The notes under the pieces: model-generated | Database searches by the model: none | Told to the model about the DNA's origin: nothing | Seen by the model: the letters and a program-made list of their open reading frames with translations, nothing else | Origin: Pseudomonadales bacterium | GTDB lineage: Bacteria; Pseudomonadota; Gammaproteobacteria; Pseudomonadales; Azotimanducaceae | Direction of reading: 5' to 3' | DNA: 55,468 nt | Assembly: GCA_024234635.1 (NCBI GenBank) | Contig: JACKNX010000021.1 | Span: forward strand, 1 to 55,468 | Made by a program: the position numbers and the translations under genes | Shown: positions 25,701-34,858 of the stretch, piece after piece | Position numbering within the stretch: position 1 is the first letter of the stretch | Layout: each line of letters begins with the position of its first letter

Positions 25701-27371
25701 ATGCGCCGAATACTGTTGTTGATGGTACCGACCCTCCTGGTGGCCTGTGGGGCGGAAGCGCCCGAACCTGAGGCGGTGGACATGCTGTTCGTGGATGGCC
25801 GGATCTATCCGATGGCCGGCAACCACGAACCCGTGCAGGCGCTGGCCGTTCGTAACGGGCGCATCGTTGCGCTCGGCACCACCGAGGGACTGCGGCAGCG
25901 GTATCAGGGAGCGGAGCGGAATCTCGCTGGCGCCATGCTGCTACCCGGTTTTCACGACGCGCACGTGCATCCGCAATTCGGCGGGCAGCAGCTGCTTGGC
26001 TGCAATCTGGCGGAGGCCACGTCGGTGCAGGCCATCGTGGATACGGTGGCGGCCTGCGTGAATGCGGCACCGCCGGGCGGCTGGGTCAAGGGACGGGGCT
26101 GGAACCTGTCGCTGTTCGAGAATGCCAACCCGTCCAAGGCGCTTCTGGATGCGGTATCGCAGGACAGGGCGGTGTTTCTCATCGGCGCGGATGGGCACTC
26201 GGCATGGGTGAACTCCGAGGCGCTGCGACGGGCGGAAGTCACCGCCAGTACGCCCGATCCGGAAAACGGTCATTTTGAGCGCGACGCCAATGGGGAACCG
26301 TCCGGCACGCTGCGGGAAACCGCGCAGTTCGTCATCGAGCGCATCCTGCCTCCGGCCACGCCGGAAGCACAGGCGCAGGCGCTCGCGGCGGGCCTGGAAT
26401 ATGCGAACCGGCATGGCATCACCTCACTCATCGATGCCTCGGTGGGGGCGGACGAAGTGGCTGCCTATCGGGCGCTGGAAGCGGCCGGCACACTGCATGT
26501 GCGAGCCGTGCTGTCGATCAATGTCACCGACAGCATGACCGACGGAACGACGCGGGCGCTGATCGATGCCTCGGATCGCCGCAAAGATGCCCTGGTGCGC
26601 GTGCATGCCGCCAAGGTGTTTGTCGACGGCGTGCTGGAAGGTGAGTCGGCGGCGCTGCTGGAGCCGTATGCCAGCGGTCACACCGGCTACCTGAACATGG
26701 CGCCGCCTCGACTGCAGCAGCTGGTGGGTGAGCTGGATGCGGCCGGCATTCAGATTCACATGCACGCCATCGGCGACCGCGCCGTACGGGCGGGGCTGGA
26801 CGCCATCGCGGCGGCCAGGGCCACCAGCGAGCGGCGCGACAACCGGCACCACATCGCGCACCTGCAACTGGTGCACCCGGATGACTGGCCGCGTTTCGCG
26901 GCGCTCGACGTGACCGCCAATTTCCAGGCGACCTGGGCCTTCCCGGATGGCTACATCACCGACGTGAACCTCCCCGCGGTGGGACAGGCACGGGTTGACC
27001 GCATGTATCCCATCGGTTCCATGCACCAGGCGGGCGCGCGTCTGGCCGGAGGCAGTGACTGGCCTGTCTCCACGGTGGATCCACTCGTGGCCATTGAAAC
27101 CGCGGTTACGCGTCAGGATGCCGTTGGCAACGTTCAGGGCGTTTTGAACGCTGCCGAAGCGGTAGGACTTGGGGACATTCTGGAGGCGTACACGACCAAC
27201 GGCGCCTGGCTGATGAGTCAGGAGGATCGTGTGGGGCGCCTGGCGCCGGGCTATCTGGCGGATCTGGTTGTGCTGGACAAGGACCTGTTTGCGGTACCGG
27301 TATCGTCGATCAGCGAGGCGCGCGTGTTGTCGACCTGGCTGGCGGGCAAGGAAATCTATACAGCCCCGTGA
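25701..27371 (+). CDS. Amidohydrolase family lipoprotein (YtcJ-like)
   Basis: This 556-residue protein belongs to the metal-dependent amidohydrolase superfamily, YtcJ branch. MRRILLLMVPTLLVACGAEAP is a lipoprotein signal with Cys16 as the lipidation site. The metal-binding H-x-H is at H88/H90 (GFHDAHVHPQF). Later metal/catalytic positions are IHMHAIGDRA, HHIAHLQLVHPDD and LAGGSDWPVSTVDPL. The ATG at 25701 is preceded by GGGAG 8 nt upstream; two earlier ATGs at 25683 and 25686 lack both a good site and a sensible signal peptide. A TonB receptor gene follows 275 nt later, so the enzyme may act on the compound that receptor imports. Substrate unknown. Confidence 0.9.
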   Translation: MRRILLLMVPTLLVACGAEAPEPEAVDMLFVDGRIYPMAGNHEPVQALAVRNGRIVALGTTEGLRQRYQGAERNLAGAMLLPGFHDAHVHPQFGGQQLLGCNLAEATSVQAIVDTVAACVNAAPPGGWVKGRGWNLSLFENANPSKALLDAVSQDRAVFLIGADGHSAWVNSEALRRAEVTASTPDPENGHFERDANGEPSGTLRETAQFVIERILPPATPEAQAQALAAGLEYANRHGITSLIDASVGADEVAAYRALEAAGTLHVRAVLSINVTDSMTDGTTRALIDASDRRKDALVRVHAAKVFVDGVLEGESAALLEPYASGHTGYLNMAPPRLQQLVGELDAAGIQIHMHAIGDRAVRAGLDAIAAARATSERRDNRHHIAHLQLVHPDDWPRFAALDVTANFQATWAFPDGYITDVNLPAVGQARVDRMYPIGSMHQAGARLAGGSDWPVSTVDPLVAIETAVTRQDAVGNVQGVLNAAEAVGLGDILEAYTTNGAWLMSQEDRVGRLAPGYLADLVVLDKDLFAVPVSSISEARVLSTWLAGKEIYTAP

Positions 27372-27481
27372 TGGGTTTGCCGGGCGCCTGTCCCCACAGG
27401 TGGGTTGCATGATCGACACATCCCGATCGGGGTGATACGAGTGCGGCTGGGCGCAATCAGATTTACGCTGTGTCAGCTGGC

Positions 27482-27510
27482 TTTACGCAGTGCCTCCGGT
27501 GCGCTATAAG
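27482..27510 (+). promoter_or_regulatory. Sigma70-type promoter for TonB receptor
   Basis: TTTACG (27482-27487) and TATAAG (27505-27510) are separated by exactly 17 nt, in the intergenic region 137 nt before the receptor start. The long leader may hold further regulation. Confidence 0.55.
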
Positions 27511-27646
27511 AACGCACACTCGCGGGAACCGGCACGCGGAGGGTGGGCGTGTGCGGTCATGAGTCGCCGTAACGGGAGCGGGCGAGGGGTCTTTTGCAGC
27601 CGTTGTTCTTCCACCTTGTCACACGTGCACAACCAGGGGGAGAAAG

Positions 27647-30058
27647 ATGACGCAATCTCACCGATATCCATGTGGTGCGGTGCTGGCGGCTGCGCTGGCG
27701 GGTTGCTTGAGCAGCGTTGCGGTCGCCGAGGAGTCCGGCGCGACGCTCGAAGAAATTGTGGTCACCGCGACCAAACGCGTATCGAATCTGCAGGACGTAC
27801 CGATCTCGGTTGGCGTCGTAACGGGCGAATTCATCAGGGAATTCAACCTCACCGACATGAGCGACGTGCAGAATTTTGTACCTGGACTGCAGGTTCAGCA
27901 GACCTTCGGCAGTTGGGCAGTGCGGGTGCGGGGGCTGGGATCGGGTATCAACAACCTGGCGTTCGATTCGTCGGTACCTATTTATGTGGACGATGTTTAC
28001 TGCGGACGCGGCAAATGCATGGAGTCGGCGCTGCTGGACGTGGAGCGCCTGGAAGTGGCGCGCGGTCCGCAGGGCGCGTTGTTCGGCAAGAGCACCGTGG
28101 CCGGCGCCATCAGCGCCATCAGTGCGCGGCCGACGGACACGTTCGAGGCTGAGCTGAAAGTGGGGACGGAGTTCGAATACGGTGGTTATACCGCCAACGG
28201 ATATGTCTCCGGTCCGGTCTCTGATTCCCTCAGGGCGCGGCTGGCGGTGAAGTACAGCGATCTCGACGGCTACACCAAGAACATCTTCCTGCACCGTGAG
28301 GACGGTGATCAGCAGATCAAGGCCGCGCGCCTGGGTGTCGAATTCGATGCCGGCGAGAACACGTCCCTCTACCTGAAACTGGAAAAGGGCAAGTCGCAGA
28401 CGGACGGGCGCAATGCGCAGCTCGTGGCGCCGGGGCTGATGAGCCGTTCCACGACGGATCCGAACGCGGAGTACAAGTCAGACGATCGCCGCAGCGTCAG
28501 CGCTGGCGATTCCTCCGAGGATTACTACGACTACGAGTGGCTGTCCGCCTCGCTGAGCATGGACATGGCGCTCGGCGAACACACACTGCACGGCGTGGTC
28601 GGCTACTGGGAGTACGACAACGAGTGGTTCCTGGACGTGGACGGGCATCCCGAGGCAATCCTCAATACCGGTTTGTCTGACGAGTACGACCAGAAAACGG
28701 CTGAGCTGCGGCTGCTGTCGCCGGACAACCAGACCATCGAATACATCGTCGGCGCCTGGTACCAGAAGTCCGATCTCCAGACCCGACAGTTTTCGCCGTT
28801 CTATCCGCTGTTCTGGCAGGCGGCCACGGGTATTCCCATTGCCACCGGCGTAAACATTCCGGCACTGGCACTCGCATTCTCGCAGGGCTCCGGCATGGAC
28901 CGTAACTTCCAGCGCGACAGCGAGTCGTACTCGTTGTACGGTCAGTTGACCTGGAACATTACCGATCGACTCAGGGCGATTGCCGATCTGCGTTACACGG
29001 ACGAAGACCAGGATGGCGTTGGCGCCTCCTGGCCGCTGCTGTTTCCCAATGGCGCATCCGAGCCGGTGCGCGTTCTGCAAAGTACGGCAGGCCACGATCC
29101 GGAGTACCTGTTCTTCCAGCGCCGCAAGGACGACAGCCTGGACCCGTCGCTACGCGTTCAGTACGACGTGAACGAGGCGATGATGGTCTACGGTGTTTAT
29201 GCCGAAGGGTCGAAGGCTGGCGGCCTGAAGGCGAATGATTCCAAGCTGGGTCTGCAGCTGTTGCAGCGTGCGGCGGATCCGGCGTATCTGCAGCGGTATG
29301 CGGGTGTATCCACGATTACCGCCGCGGATGTTCGCGCTGGTGTGACCCTGAAGTCCGGCAACGGTGTGTTCGACTTCGAGGACGAAGAAGCCAAGAGCTG
29401 GGAACTGGGCATGAAGACCAGTCTCCTCGATGGTGCCGCAACGCTGAACATCGCGCTCTTCACCACCGAGTTCAAGAATCTGCAGACGTCCAACTATGAC
29501 GGCACGCAGTTCATCATCGGCAATGCCGGAAGCGCCACGGTGGATGGCCTGGAAGTGGAGTTTGCCTGGCAGGTGAACGAGAACCTGCGGCTCAACACGT
29601 CGCTGTCCTGGATTGACGCCAAGTACGACGATTTTGCCGGCGCGGAGTGCGTGGTGGATCGCAGCGGACAACCGAAGAACGCAGATTGTGTTGGTGGCGC
29701 GGAAAACCAGAAAGGCGAATCGCTCGAGCGCTCGCCGGACGTGGAAGTGAACATCACCGCGCTCTGGGAATCGCCCATCACCAACAATCTGCTGCTGCGT
29801 GCCTCCGCGGCGATGTACTACTCCGGTGAGTACTTCGTGCAACCGACCCAGGCCGCGTACTCGACTCAGGATGCGTTCATCAAGTGGGATGCGCGCCTGG
29901 CGCTTGCTTCAGCGGACGACCGCTGGGAAGTGGGCTTCACGGGCCGGAACCTTACCGATGAAATGGTGATCAATCACGCCTACAACGTTGCCGGCAACCA
30001 GTTCCGTGATCTGGGCATCGGCCGCACGATGACGCTGGAAGGCGTTTTCCGTTTCTGA
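27647..30058 (+). CDS. TonB-dependent outer-membrane receptor
   Basis: This 803-residue receptor has a signal peptide (about 1-27, AAALAGCLSSVAVAEE). The TonB-box/plug entry follows (TLEEIVVTATKRVSNLQDVPISV), then the plug domain with VERLEVARGPQGALFGKSTVAGAISAIS, and a 22-strand barrel ending in GIGRTMTLEGVFRF with the terminal Phe. It resembles the receptors that Sphingomonads and related heterotrophs use for small aromatic, lipid or plant-derived compounds rather than siderophores, but the ligand is not deducible. GGGGAGAAAG precedes the ATG. It follows the amidohydrolase lipoprotein gene and precedes a MarR regulator gene. Confidence 0.93.
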   Translation: MTQSHRYPCGAVLAAALAGCLSSVAVAEESGATLEEIVVTATKRVSNLQDVPISVGVVTGEFIREFNLTDMSDVQNFVPGLQVQQTFGSWAVRVRGLGSGINNLAFDSSVPIYVDDVYCGRGKCMESALLDVERLEVARGPQGALFGKSTVAGAISAISARPTDTFEAELKVGTEFEYGGYTANGYVSGPVSDSLRARLAVKYSDLDGYTKNIFLHREDGDQQIKAARLGVEFDAGENTSLYLKLEKGKSQTDGRNAQLVAPGLMSRSTTDPNAEYKSDDRRSVSAGDSSEDYYDYEWLSASLSMDMALGEHTLHGVVGYWEYDNEWFLDVDGHPEAILNTGLSDEYDQKTAELRLLSPDNQTIEYIVGAWYQKSDLQTRQFSPFYPLFWQAATGIPIATGVNIPALALAFSQGSGMDRNFQRDSESYSLYGQLTWNITDRLRAIADLRYTDEDQDGVGASWPLLFPNGASEPVRVLQSTAGHDPEYLFFQRRKDDSLDPSLRVQYDVNEAMMVYGVYAEGSKAGGLKANDSKLGLQLLQRAADPAYLQRYAGVSTITAADVRAGVTLKSGNGVFDFEDEEAKSWELGMKTSLLDGAATLNIALFTTEFKNLQTSNYDGTQFIIGNAGSATVDGLEVEFAWQVNENLRLNTSLSWIDAKYDDFAGAECVVDRSGQPKNADCVGGAENQKGESLERSPDVEVNITALWESPITNNLLLRASAAMYYSGEYFVQPTQAAYSTQDAFIKWDARLALASADDRWEVGFTGRNLTDEMVINHAYNVAGNQFRDLGIGRTMTLEGVFRF

Positions 30059-30151
30059 GGCGGGCCTTGCGCGCGAGGCATCCGCGAGGGTGCCTCCGCG
30101 TTGTTGCCCGTGCGATCATTCGCAGGCTGCTGAACGTCCCAGCCCGGTACG

Positions 30152-30249
30152 CCAGCCGGGAATGGCTGGCTGTCACATACAGCGAATAATGCTGCATTTG
30201 ACGTGAGTCGGCGAAACCGACGACTGCTGAAGCAAATCCAGGAGGGATA
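30152..30249. repeat. 98-bp structured intergenic repeat, copy 2
   Basis: This aligns base-for-base in length with 21946-22043, sharing GGGAATGGCTGGC-like, ACAGCG..GCTG, TTTG and GTCGGCGAAACCGACGAC segments. It lies between the TonB receptor and MarR genes. Confidence 0.7.
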
Positions 30250-30343
30250 TGTCCGGCGTTCCGTCGGGTGACACCGCTGGCACCGGTATCGCGCGAAAGC
30301 GTAGGCTGCCAGCTTCTTCGAGCAAGCAATCCGGTGGCAAGGC

Positions 30344-30838
30344 ATGGCCAGGAGCCGCATTGACAACCAGGGCGGGGAAGAACTGTTCCTGCTCGCAGGG
30401 CTGACACGGGCTGTCGACTGGATCGACAACAGCCTGCAGCACGTGCTGGCTTCGCGCGGTTTTCAACCCGTGCATCGCACGCAGTCGCTCATCCTGGTGC
30501 ATATCGCCAGTGGCGTGGACTCGCCCACGGATATTGCGCTGGAGATGGGACTGACACGGCAGAACGTGCACCAGATGGCGAGGGGCCTGATCGATGCCGG
30601 CATCGTGGAACAGTTCCCCGATCCCCGGGATCCACGCCGGTCGCGCTACCGCCTCACGGCATCCTCGGTTGCGGTAAGGACCGCGGCGCTTGAAACGCTG
30701 TCGGCGCTCGAAGCGGTCATCGCGCGTCGCACCGGCAGCAGCGCCGGGGACATGCGGATCTTGCGCCGCGTACTGGCCGCCGACTGGGGTCCTGCAATCA
30801 GCAGCGCGCAAGCGCTCGACAAGGCGCTGGACGAGTGA
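30344..30838 (+). CDS. MarR family transcriptional regulator
   Basis: The product is 164 residues. The winged helix lies at about 40-110: RTQSLILVHIASGVDSPTDIALEMGLTRQNVHQMARGLIDAGIVEQ, then wing DPRDPRRSRYRLT. Flanking helices give the dimer interface. MarR proteins repress neighbouring genes and release DNA on binding a small phenolic or lipophilic ligand. It lies downstream of the TonB receptor on the same strand, with the nitroreductase gene tail-to-tail beyond it. Which of these it controls is unknown. Confidence 0.88.
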   Translation: MARSRIDNQGGEELFLLAGLTRAVDWIDNSLQHVLASRGFQPVHRTQSLILVHIASGVDSPTDIALEMGLTRQNVHQMARGLIDAGIVEQFPDPRDPRRSRYRLTASSVAVRTAALETLSALEAVIARRTGSSAGDMRILRRVLAADWGPAISSAQALDKALDE

Positions 30839-30906
30839 CGGCGGGTGTCGGTCTGCCTGTCGGTGCAGCGCGTCCGCTCGGCGCGGCATGGCCCCGTGCA
30901 GTACGA

Positions 30907-31524
30907 TCAGTCGTTCCAGCGATCGAAACGCATCACTTCGCCGATGGGTCTGCGCGAGACCGGGCCGAATTTGCCCAGGGGATACCCCACCGGAATGAGA
31001 CAGAGCGCGGCGAAGGTCTCCGGCAGCGCGAGTACTTTGCGTACCGCGTCCTGGTCCCGGAGCGCCAGCGTGGTGGGTGCCGCACCCAGGCCGATTGAGC
31101 GCGCGGTGAGCAGGAGGTTCTGCACGCCGGGCCACACCGACCCCGCGCTCCGGTAGACACCCAGTCCCTCGACTTTTTCCGGATAGTCGAAGCAGGCGAC
31201 GATCAGTGCCGGCGCTTCGTGCATGTGATCCATCTGCCAGACGACGGCGCTCAGCATGCGCCGTTGTTTGTCGTCCTTCGGGTTGGCGAGATTGGGGGCG
31301 ATGTACGGCTCGGCGTGTGTGCGGTTGAGGTCCGCCAGCTTCCGCTTCTGCGCGGGGTCGCATACGACAATCCAGCGCGCGTTCTGCGTGTTCGAACCGC
31401 TCGGCGCCTGCAATGCGGCGTCGATGAGTTGCTCCAGCATCTCCCGTGGTACGGGGCGATTGTCCAGGCGACGCATGGCGCGGCACGTGTAGATGGCTTC
31501 CCGCAGGGAGAATGTGTCGTTCAT
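30907..31524 (-). CDS. Nitroreductase family protein
   Basis: This 205-residue FMN-dependent oxidoreductase has an N-terminus AIYTCRAMRRLDNRPVP that matches the family (xRRSxRxF-like FMN phosphate-binding segment). QAPSGSNTQNARWIVV is the second FMN-binding motif, and SVWPGVQNLLLTARSIGLGAAPTTLAL the third. The C-terminal region IPVGYPLGKFGPVSRRPIGEVM is also typical. The enzymes reduce nitro groups, quinones or other electrophiles with NAD(P)H. The gene is alone on the minus strand, convergent with the MarR gene. Confidence 0.9.
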   Translation of the reverse strand: MNDTFSLREAIYTCRAMRRLDNRPVPREMLEQLIDAALQAPSGSNTQNARWIVVCDPAQKRKLADLNRTHAEPYIAPNLANPKDDKQRRMLSAVVWQMDHMHEAPALIVACFDYPEKVEGLGVYRSAGSVWPGVQNLLLTARSIGLGAAPTTLALRDQDAVRKVLALPETFAALCLIPVGYPLGKFGPVSRRPIGEVMRFDRWND

Positions 31525-31660
31525 GGGCGGCTACTCGATGGGTATTGGTGCGCTAAGATACCGGGTCAAGCCGAGTCTGGCATCCTGCGATGCGGACGTT
31601 GGCTGCCTGCAGGTTGACCGGACCTGTCTGGCCCACCAGGATGCCGTAGTTGCAGCCTCC

Positions 31661-31707
31661 CATGGAACGCCATTCCATGCGTGACCGCGCGGCCAATCGC
31701 AACGTGG
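31661..31707. repeat. CATGGAACG hairpin repeat, second copy
   Basis: CATGGAACG..TTCCATG followed by GCGCGG.CAATCGCAACGTGG corresponds to 8980-9026. The stem is conserved and the loop differs. It lies just before the esterase gene, in the 220-bp divergent region. Confidence 0.6.
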
Positions 31708-31744
31708 GTGGCGATCCACCTGCAGAAGAACGGAGAACCCCTGA

Positions 31745-32629
31745 ATGCCAAGCGTTGAACATGAGGAGATTGTTGCCCTGTTTTCCGGCGGCCTCGGTCT
31801 GCAGGCGTTGTCGGTGGCGGAACAGCGCGCTGCCATGGAAGCGTCGGCGGACATGTTTCCCGTGGCTGACGATGTTGTCGTAACACAGACCGATGCCCGG
31901 GGAGTGCCGGCGGACTGGATCAGCGTCGCGGACAGCGATCCCGGCCGGGTGATTCTCTATCTCCATGGCGGCGCCTACTCGCTGGGTTCGCGCAATACCC
32001 ACAGGGGGCTGGCCGGACGCATCGCGCGGGCGGCGCGGGCAACGGTGCTGCTGCCGGACTATCGGCTTGCCCCGGAGCATCCGTTTCCGGCGGCGGTTGA
32101 GGATGCGGCGAGTTGCTGGCGCTGGCTGGTGTCCGAAGGATACGCGCCGGGGCGTATGGTGCTGGCGGGGGACTCCGCTGGCGGTGGTCTCGCGCTGGCC
32201 ACGCTGCTGGCCCTGAAGGCCGCGGGCGATGCGCTGCCCGCCTGTGGCGTCGTGTTCTCGCCCTGGACCGACCTCGAGGGCACTGGACCAACGGCCGTGC
32301 CCGGTGCCGTGGACGATCCGCTGCTGACGCCCGAAGGGCTGCAGGGCAATGGGCAGCTGTATGCGGCGAACGACTTGCGCCATCCGTTCGCCTCACCGCT
32401 GTACGGCGACCTGGCGGGGTTGCCGCCATTACTGATGCAGGTTGGCACCCGTGAGATTCTTCTGTCCGACAGCACACGCTTTGCTGACAAAGCGCGGGAC
32501 GCTGGTGTGCCGGTCTGTCTGGAGATTGAAGACGGCCTGATCCACGTGTGGCAGATGTTTGCCGGCGTTCCCGAAGCCGAGCGCGCCATAAGTCGTGTTG
32601 GAGCGTTTGTCATGGAAATCTGCCCCTGA
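31745..32629 (+). CDS. Alpha/beta hydrolase of the hormone-sensitive lipase family
   Basis: This 294-residue esterase/lipase has the HSL-family oxyanion-hole motif HGGAY (74-78), preceded by VILYL. The nucleophile is S144 in AGDSAGGGLAL, and YRLAPEHPFPAAVEDAAS follows between them. The acid is probably D466-type in EILLSDSTRFADKA, and the base is H in GLIHVWQMF near the C-terminus. No signal peptide, so it is cytosolic. It is likely to hydrolyse short-chain esters. The start ATG at 31745 sits just after the repeat, without a strong ribosome-binding site. Confidence 0.9.
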   Translation: MPSVEHEEIVALFSGGLGLQALSVAEQRAAMEASADMFPVADDVVVTQTDARGVPADWISVADSDPGRVILYLHGGAYSLGSRNTHRGLAGRIARAARATVLLPDYRLAPEHPFPAAVEDAASCWRWLVSEGYAPGRMVLAGDSAGGGLALATLLALKAAGDALPACGVVFSPWTDLEGTGPTAVPGAVDDPLLTPEGLQGNGQLYAANDLRHPFASPLYGDLAGLPPLLMQVGTREILLSDSTRFADKARDAGVPVCLEIEDGLIHVWQMFAGVPEAERAISRVGAFVMEICP

Positions 32630-32757
32630 TCCGTGGCGTGGCAATGCGCCCGAATGCGCGCTTGGAGCGCCTGCGCCTGCCGTTGCCGCAACCAGCAGGC
32701 GGCGTTGCCGATAGTGGGACTGTGGTAGAGTCGGCGGCGCCAGAGGGAGGTGGGGTT

Positions 32758-33132
32758 GTGGACAATCTGATGCTTTGCGAATCGCTGTTCCGGGCTTTTA
32801 CAACAGCGGATCCGGACCTGGCCCGTACACTCTGCCAGCCGGACCTGCGCGCACGCCAGAACGGTGGCCCGTGGATGGATCTCGATGCACTGCTGACATT
32901 CTCCGCGGCGGTCTCCGCCGCGGTAACGGATTTCCATTACGAGAATCCCGTGCGCAGCGCCACGGCGGATGGCTTCGTGGAAGAGCACGACGTGTGCGCG
33001 ACGCTGCCGGACGGGTCCGCGCTGCGCCTTCCTGCGTGCGTGGTTGCCCGCGTGCGTGACGGCAGAATTGCGGAACTGCGGGAGTATCTCGACAGCCGGG
33101 CGGCAACCGGACTGTTGAAAGCATTGGCGTAG
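32758..33132 (+). CDS. NTF2-like (SnoaL-type) protein
   Basis: This 124-residue protein starts at GTG 32758, with GGAGG 7 nt upstream, which decides the start over several longer options. The sequence (LFRAFTTADPDLARTLCQPDLRARQNGG, FHYENPVRSATADGFVEEHDVCATLPDG, LPACVVARVRDGRIAELREYLD) follows the SnoaL-like pattern of a cone-shaped barrel seen in small cyclases, isomerases and ketosteroid isomerase-type proteins. The family is too broad to assign a reaction. It is on the same strand as the esterase gene, with a 128-nt gap. Confidence 0.82.
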   Translation: MDNLMLCESLFRAFTTADPDLARTLCQPDLRARQNGGPWMDLDALLTFSAAVSAAVTDFHYENPVRSATADGFVEEHDVCATLPDGSALRLPACVVARVRDGRIAELREYLDSRAATGLLKALA

Positions 33133-33159
33133 TCCGGCGGACCAGTCCGCGCAAGGGCC

Positions 33160-34539
33160 TCACGCCACGCGGGGCGACAGGCGGTTGCCAAGCCCGAGAA
33201 ATGCAAACCGTCCCTGCGCATCGCCTTCGAAATTCACCTGATTGCGCGCGAGTGGGGCGTTTTCCGTGACGAAACGCGCGAGATGCCGGCGTGCGAAACG
33301 GATCTCCGTGCGCGGGATCGGGCCGAAGCCCAGTGAGGGATCCAGCACGGTCTGTTCCAGCCAGAAGCGTGCACCGTCATGCGTAACGGTCGTGCGGCCG
33401 CCAAGTCGCGCGTAGGTGCCGGTTACCGTATCGGGTGCGATGCGCAGGGCGGGATCGGCAGCTGGCAGAGCAGGCTGGTGCACGCCGGCCATGGGTTCGA
33501 AGGTGGTCTCGAAAACATCGTCGGCCAGTGCGCCTGCATCGCCGCCATTGGTGAGCAGGGCCACGGCGGTGCGCGAGGGTGCGTGAATCCGCAGGAACGC
33601 ATACTGGCCGACGGTGCCGCCGTCGTGGCCGAACACGCGGCCGCCGTCCCAGTCACCCAGGAACCAGCCGAGCCCCCAGTGCGACATGCCGCGTGGCGCA
33701 TCCGGGCTCAGCCTGACCTGGCGGGATTGCATCGCCCGCACGGAGCGCCGGCTGAGCAGGCGTTCGCCGGTCTGTGAAATACCGCCGTCGAGATGCATGC
33801 GCACGAAACGCATGAGATCCGCGCCGCGCATCATCGGCGTGGCACCCGCCGCGCGTTGTCCGAGGCTCAGCCACGGCATGGGGCTCAGGCGCATGACGGT
33901 TGGCTGCGCGGGATCGGCGACATGGCCGATGGCACAGCGAAAGCGAAGGGTGTCTTCGGGACGCGTGAGGGCATGTGTCATGCCGAGTGGCTTGAACAGT
34001 CGCTGGCGCATGGCGGTGTCCCAGGACTTTCCCGTCATCGCGTGGACCACGTGACCGAGGAGCGCAAAGCCCAGATTGCAGTAGCTCATCCGCTCGCCCG
34101 GTGGATAGAGCTGCGGCGCGAAGCGCGCGGCCCGCAACAGTTTTTCAGTGGCGTCATCGCCACTGCCCGTGTCCAGGAACAGGTCGCCTTCAACGCCGCT
34201 GGTGTGCGTCATGAGATGGCGCAGGGTGATGCTTTTCGTGGCAGTGCGATCCGCCACGGCAAACCAGGGTATGAGCTCGCGCACGGGCTGGTCGAGGCTC
34301 ACCTTCGCTTCGTCCACGAGCTGCATGACCAGCGACGTCGTGAAGATTTTCGTGATGGAGCCGATCTGGAACAGGCTGTCCGTGGTTGCCGGCACGCCGG
34401 TGTCCACGTTCAGCACGCCCGCGGCGGCTTCAGTGACGCGGTTGCCATCGAGCACCGTCAGGGTAGCACCGGGGACGTGGTGGCGGCGGAGGGCGGCTTT
34501 GAGGATTTTGTTCAGCGTCACGTCGTTCACGGTAGCCAT
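33160..34539 (-). CDS. Serine beta-lactamase-like hydrolase (class C fold)
   Basis: The product is 459 residues. SITK holds the nucleophile S61 and K64, YCN has Y153 and N155, and GHDGGTVG serves as the KTG-equivalent near residue 320. This combination defines the beta-lactamase/esterase EstB/D-aminopeptidase superfamily. The C-terminal 120 residues form an additional beta-rich domain. There is no signal peptide, arguing against a secreted beta-lactamase and for a cytosolic esterase or peptidase. The ATG at 34539 follows GGGAGC at 9 nt. It is convergent with the NTF2-like gene and divergent from the DsbA-fold gene. Confidence 0.9.
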   Translation of the reverse strand: MATVNDVTLNKILKAALRRHHVPGATLTVLDGNRVTEAAAGVLNVDTGVPATTDSLFQIGSITKIFTTSLVMQLVDEAKVSLDQPVRELIPWFAVADRTATKSITLRHLMTHTSGVEGDLFLDTGSGDDATEKLLRAARFAPQLYPPGERMSYCNLGFALLGHVVHAMTGKSWDTAMRQRLFKPLGMTHALTRPEDTLRFRCAIGHVADPAQPTVMRLSPMPWLSLGQRAAGATPMMRGADLMRFVRMHLDGGISQTGERLLSRRSVRAMQSRQVRLSPDAPRGMSHWGLGWFLGDWDGGRVFGHDGGTVGQYAFLRIHAPSRTAVALLTNGGDAGALADDVFETTFEPMAGVHQPALPAADPALRIAPDTVTGTYARLGGRTTVTHDGARFWLEQTVLDPSLGFGPIPRTEIRFARRHLARFVTENAPLARNQVNFEGDAQGRFAFLGLGNRLSPRVA

Positions 34540-34858
34540 GTGTGGCGTTGCTCCCGGGTTGAATGCGCGATCAGAGTGGGGCGATTGTATCGCCCCGTGG
34601 ACGCTGACGATGAGGCAACCGTATTTTTCCGGTGCCGCTGCAGGATGGCATTGGTCGCGGCACAGATGTGCGAGGCAACCCGGCGTGGCTGCGTGCGCCT
34701 GCGCTGACATTGACTGCCAGGGTGTTTCACCACCGCGCAGATTGGTGTGGTCAACCGGCGCATCGGGTTTGCTGCCAGTGGATGCAACGGTGAGTGACGG
34801 GTTCGCTGCTGATCCTGTACCGTGCCTCGGTCGTCCGTAACCGATGGGGAGATTGTTC

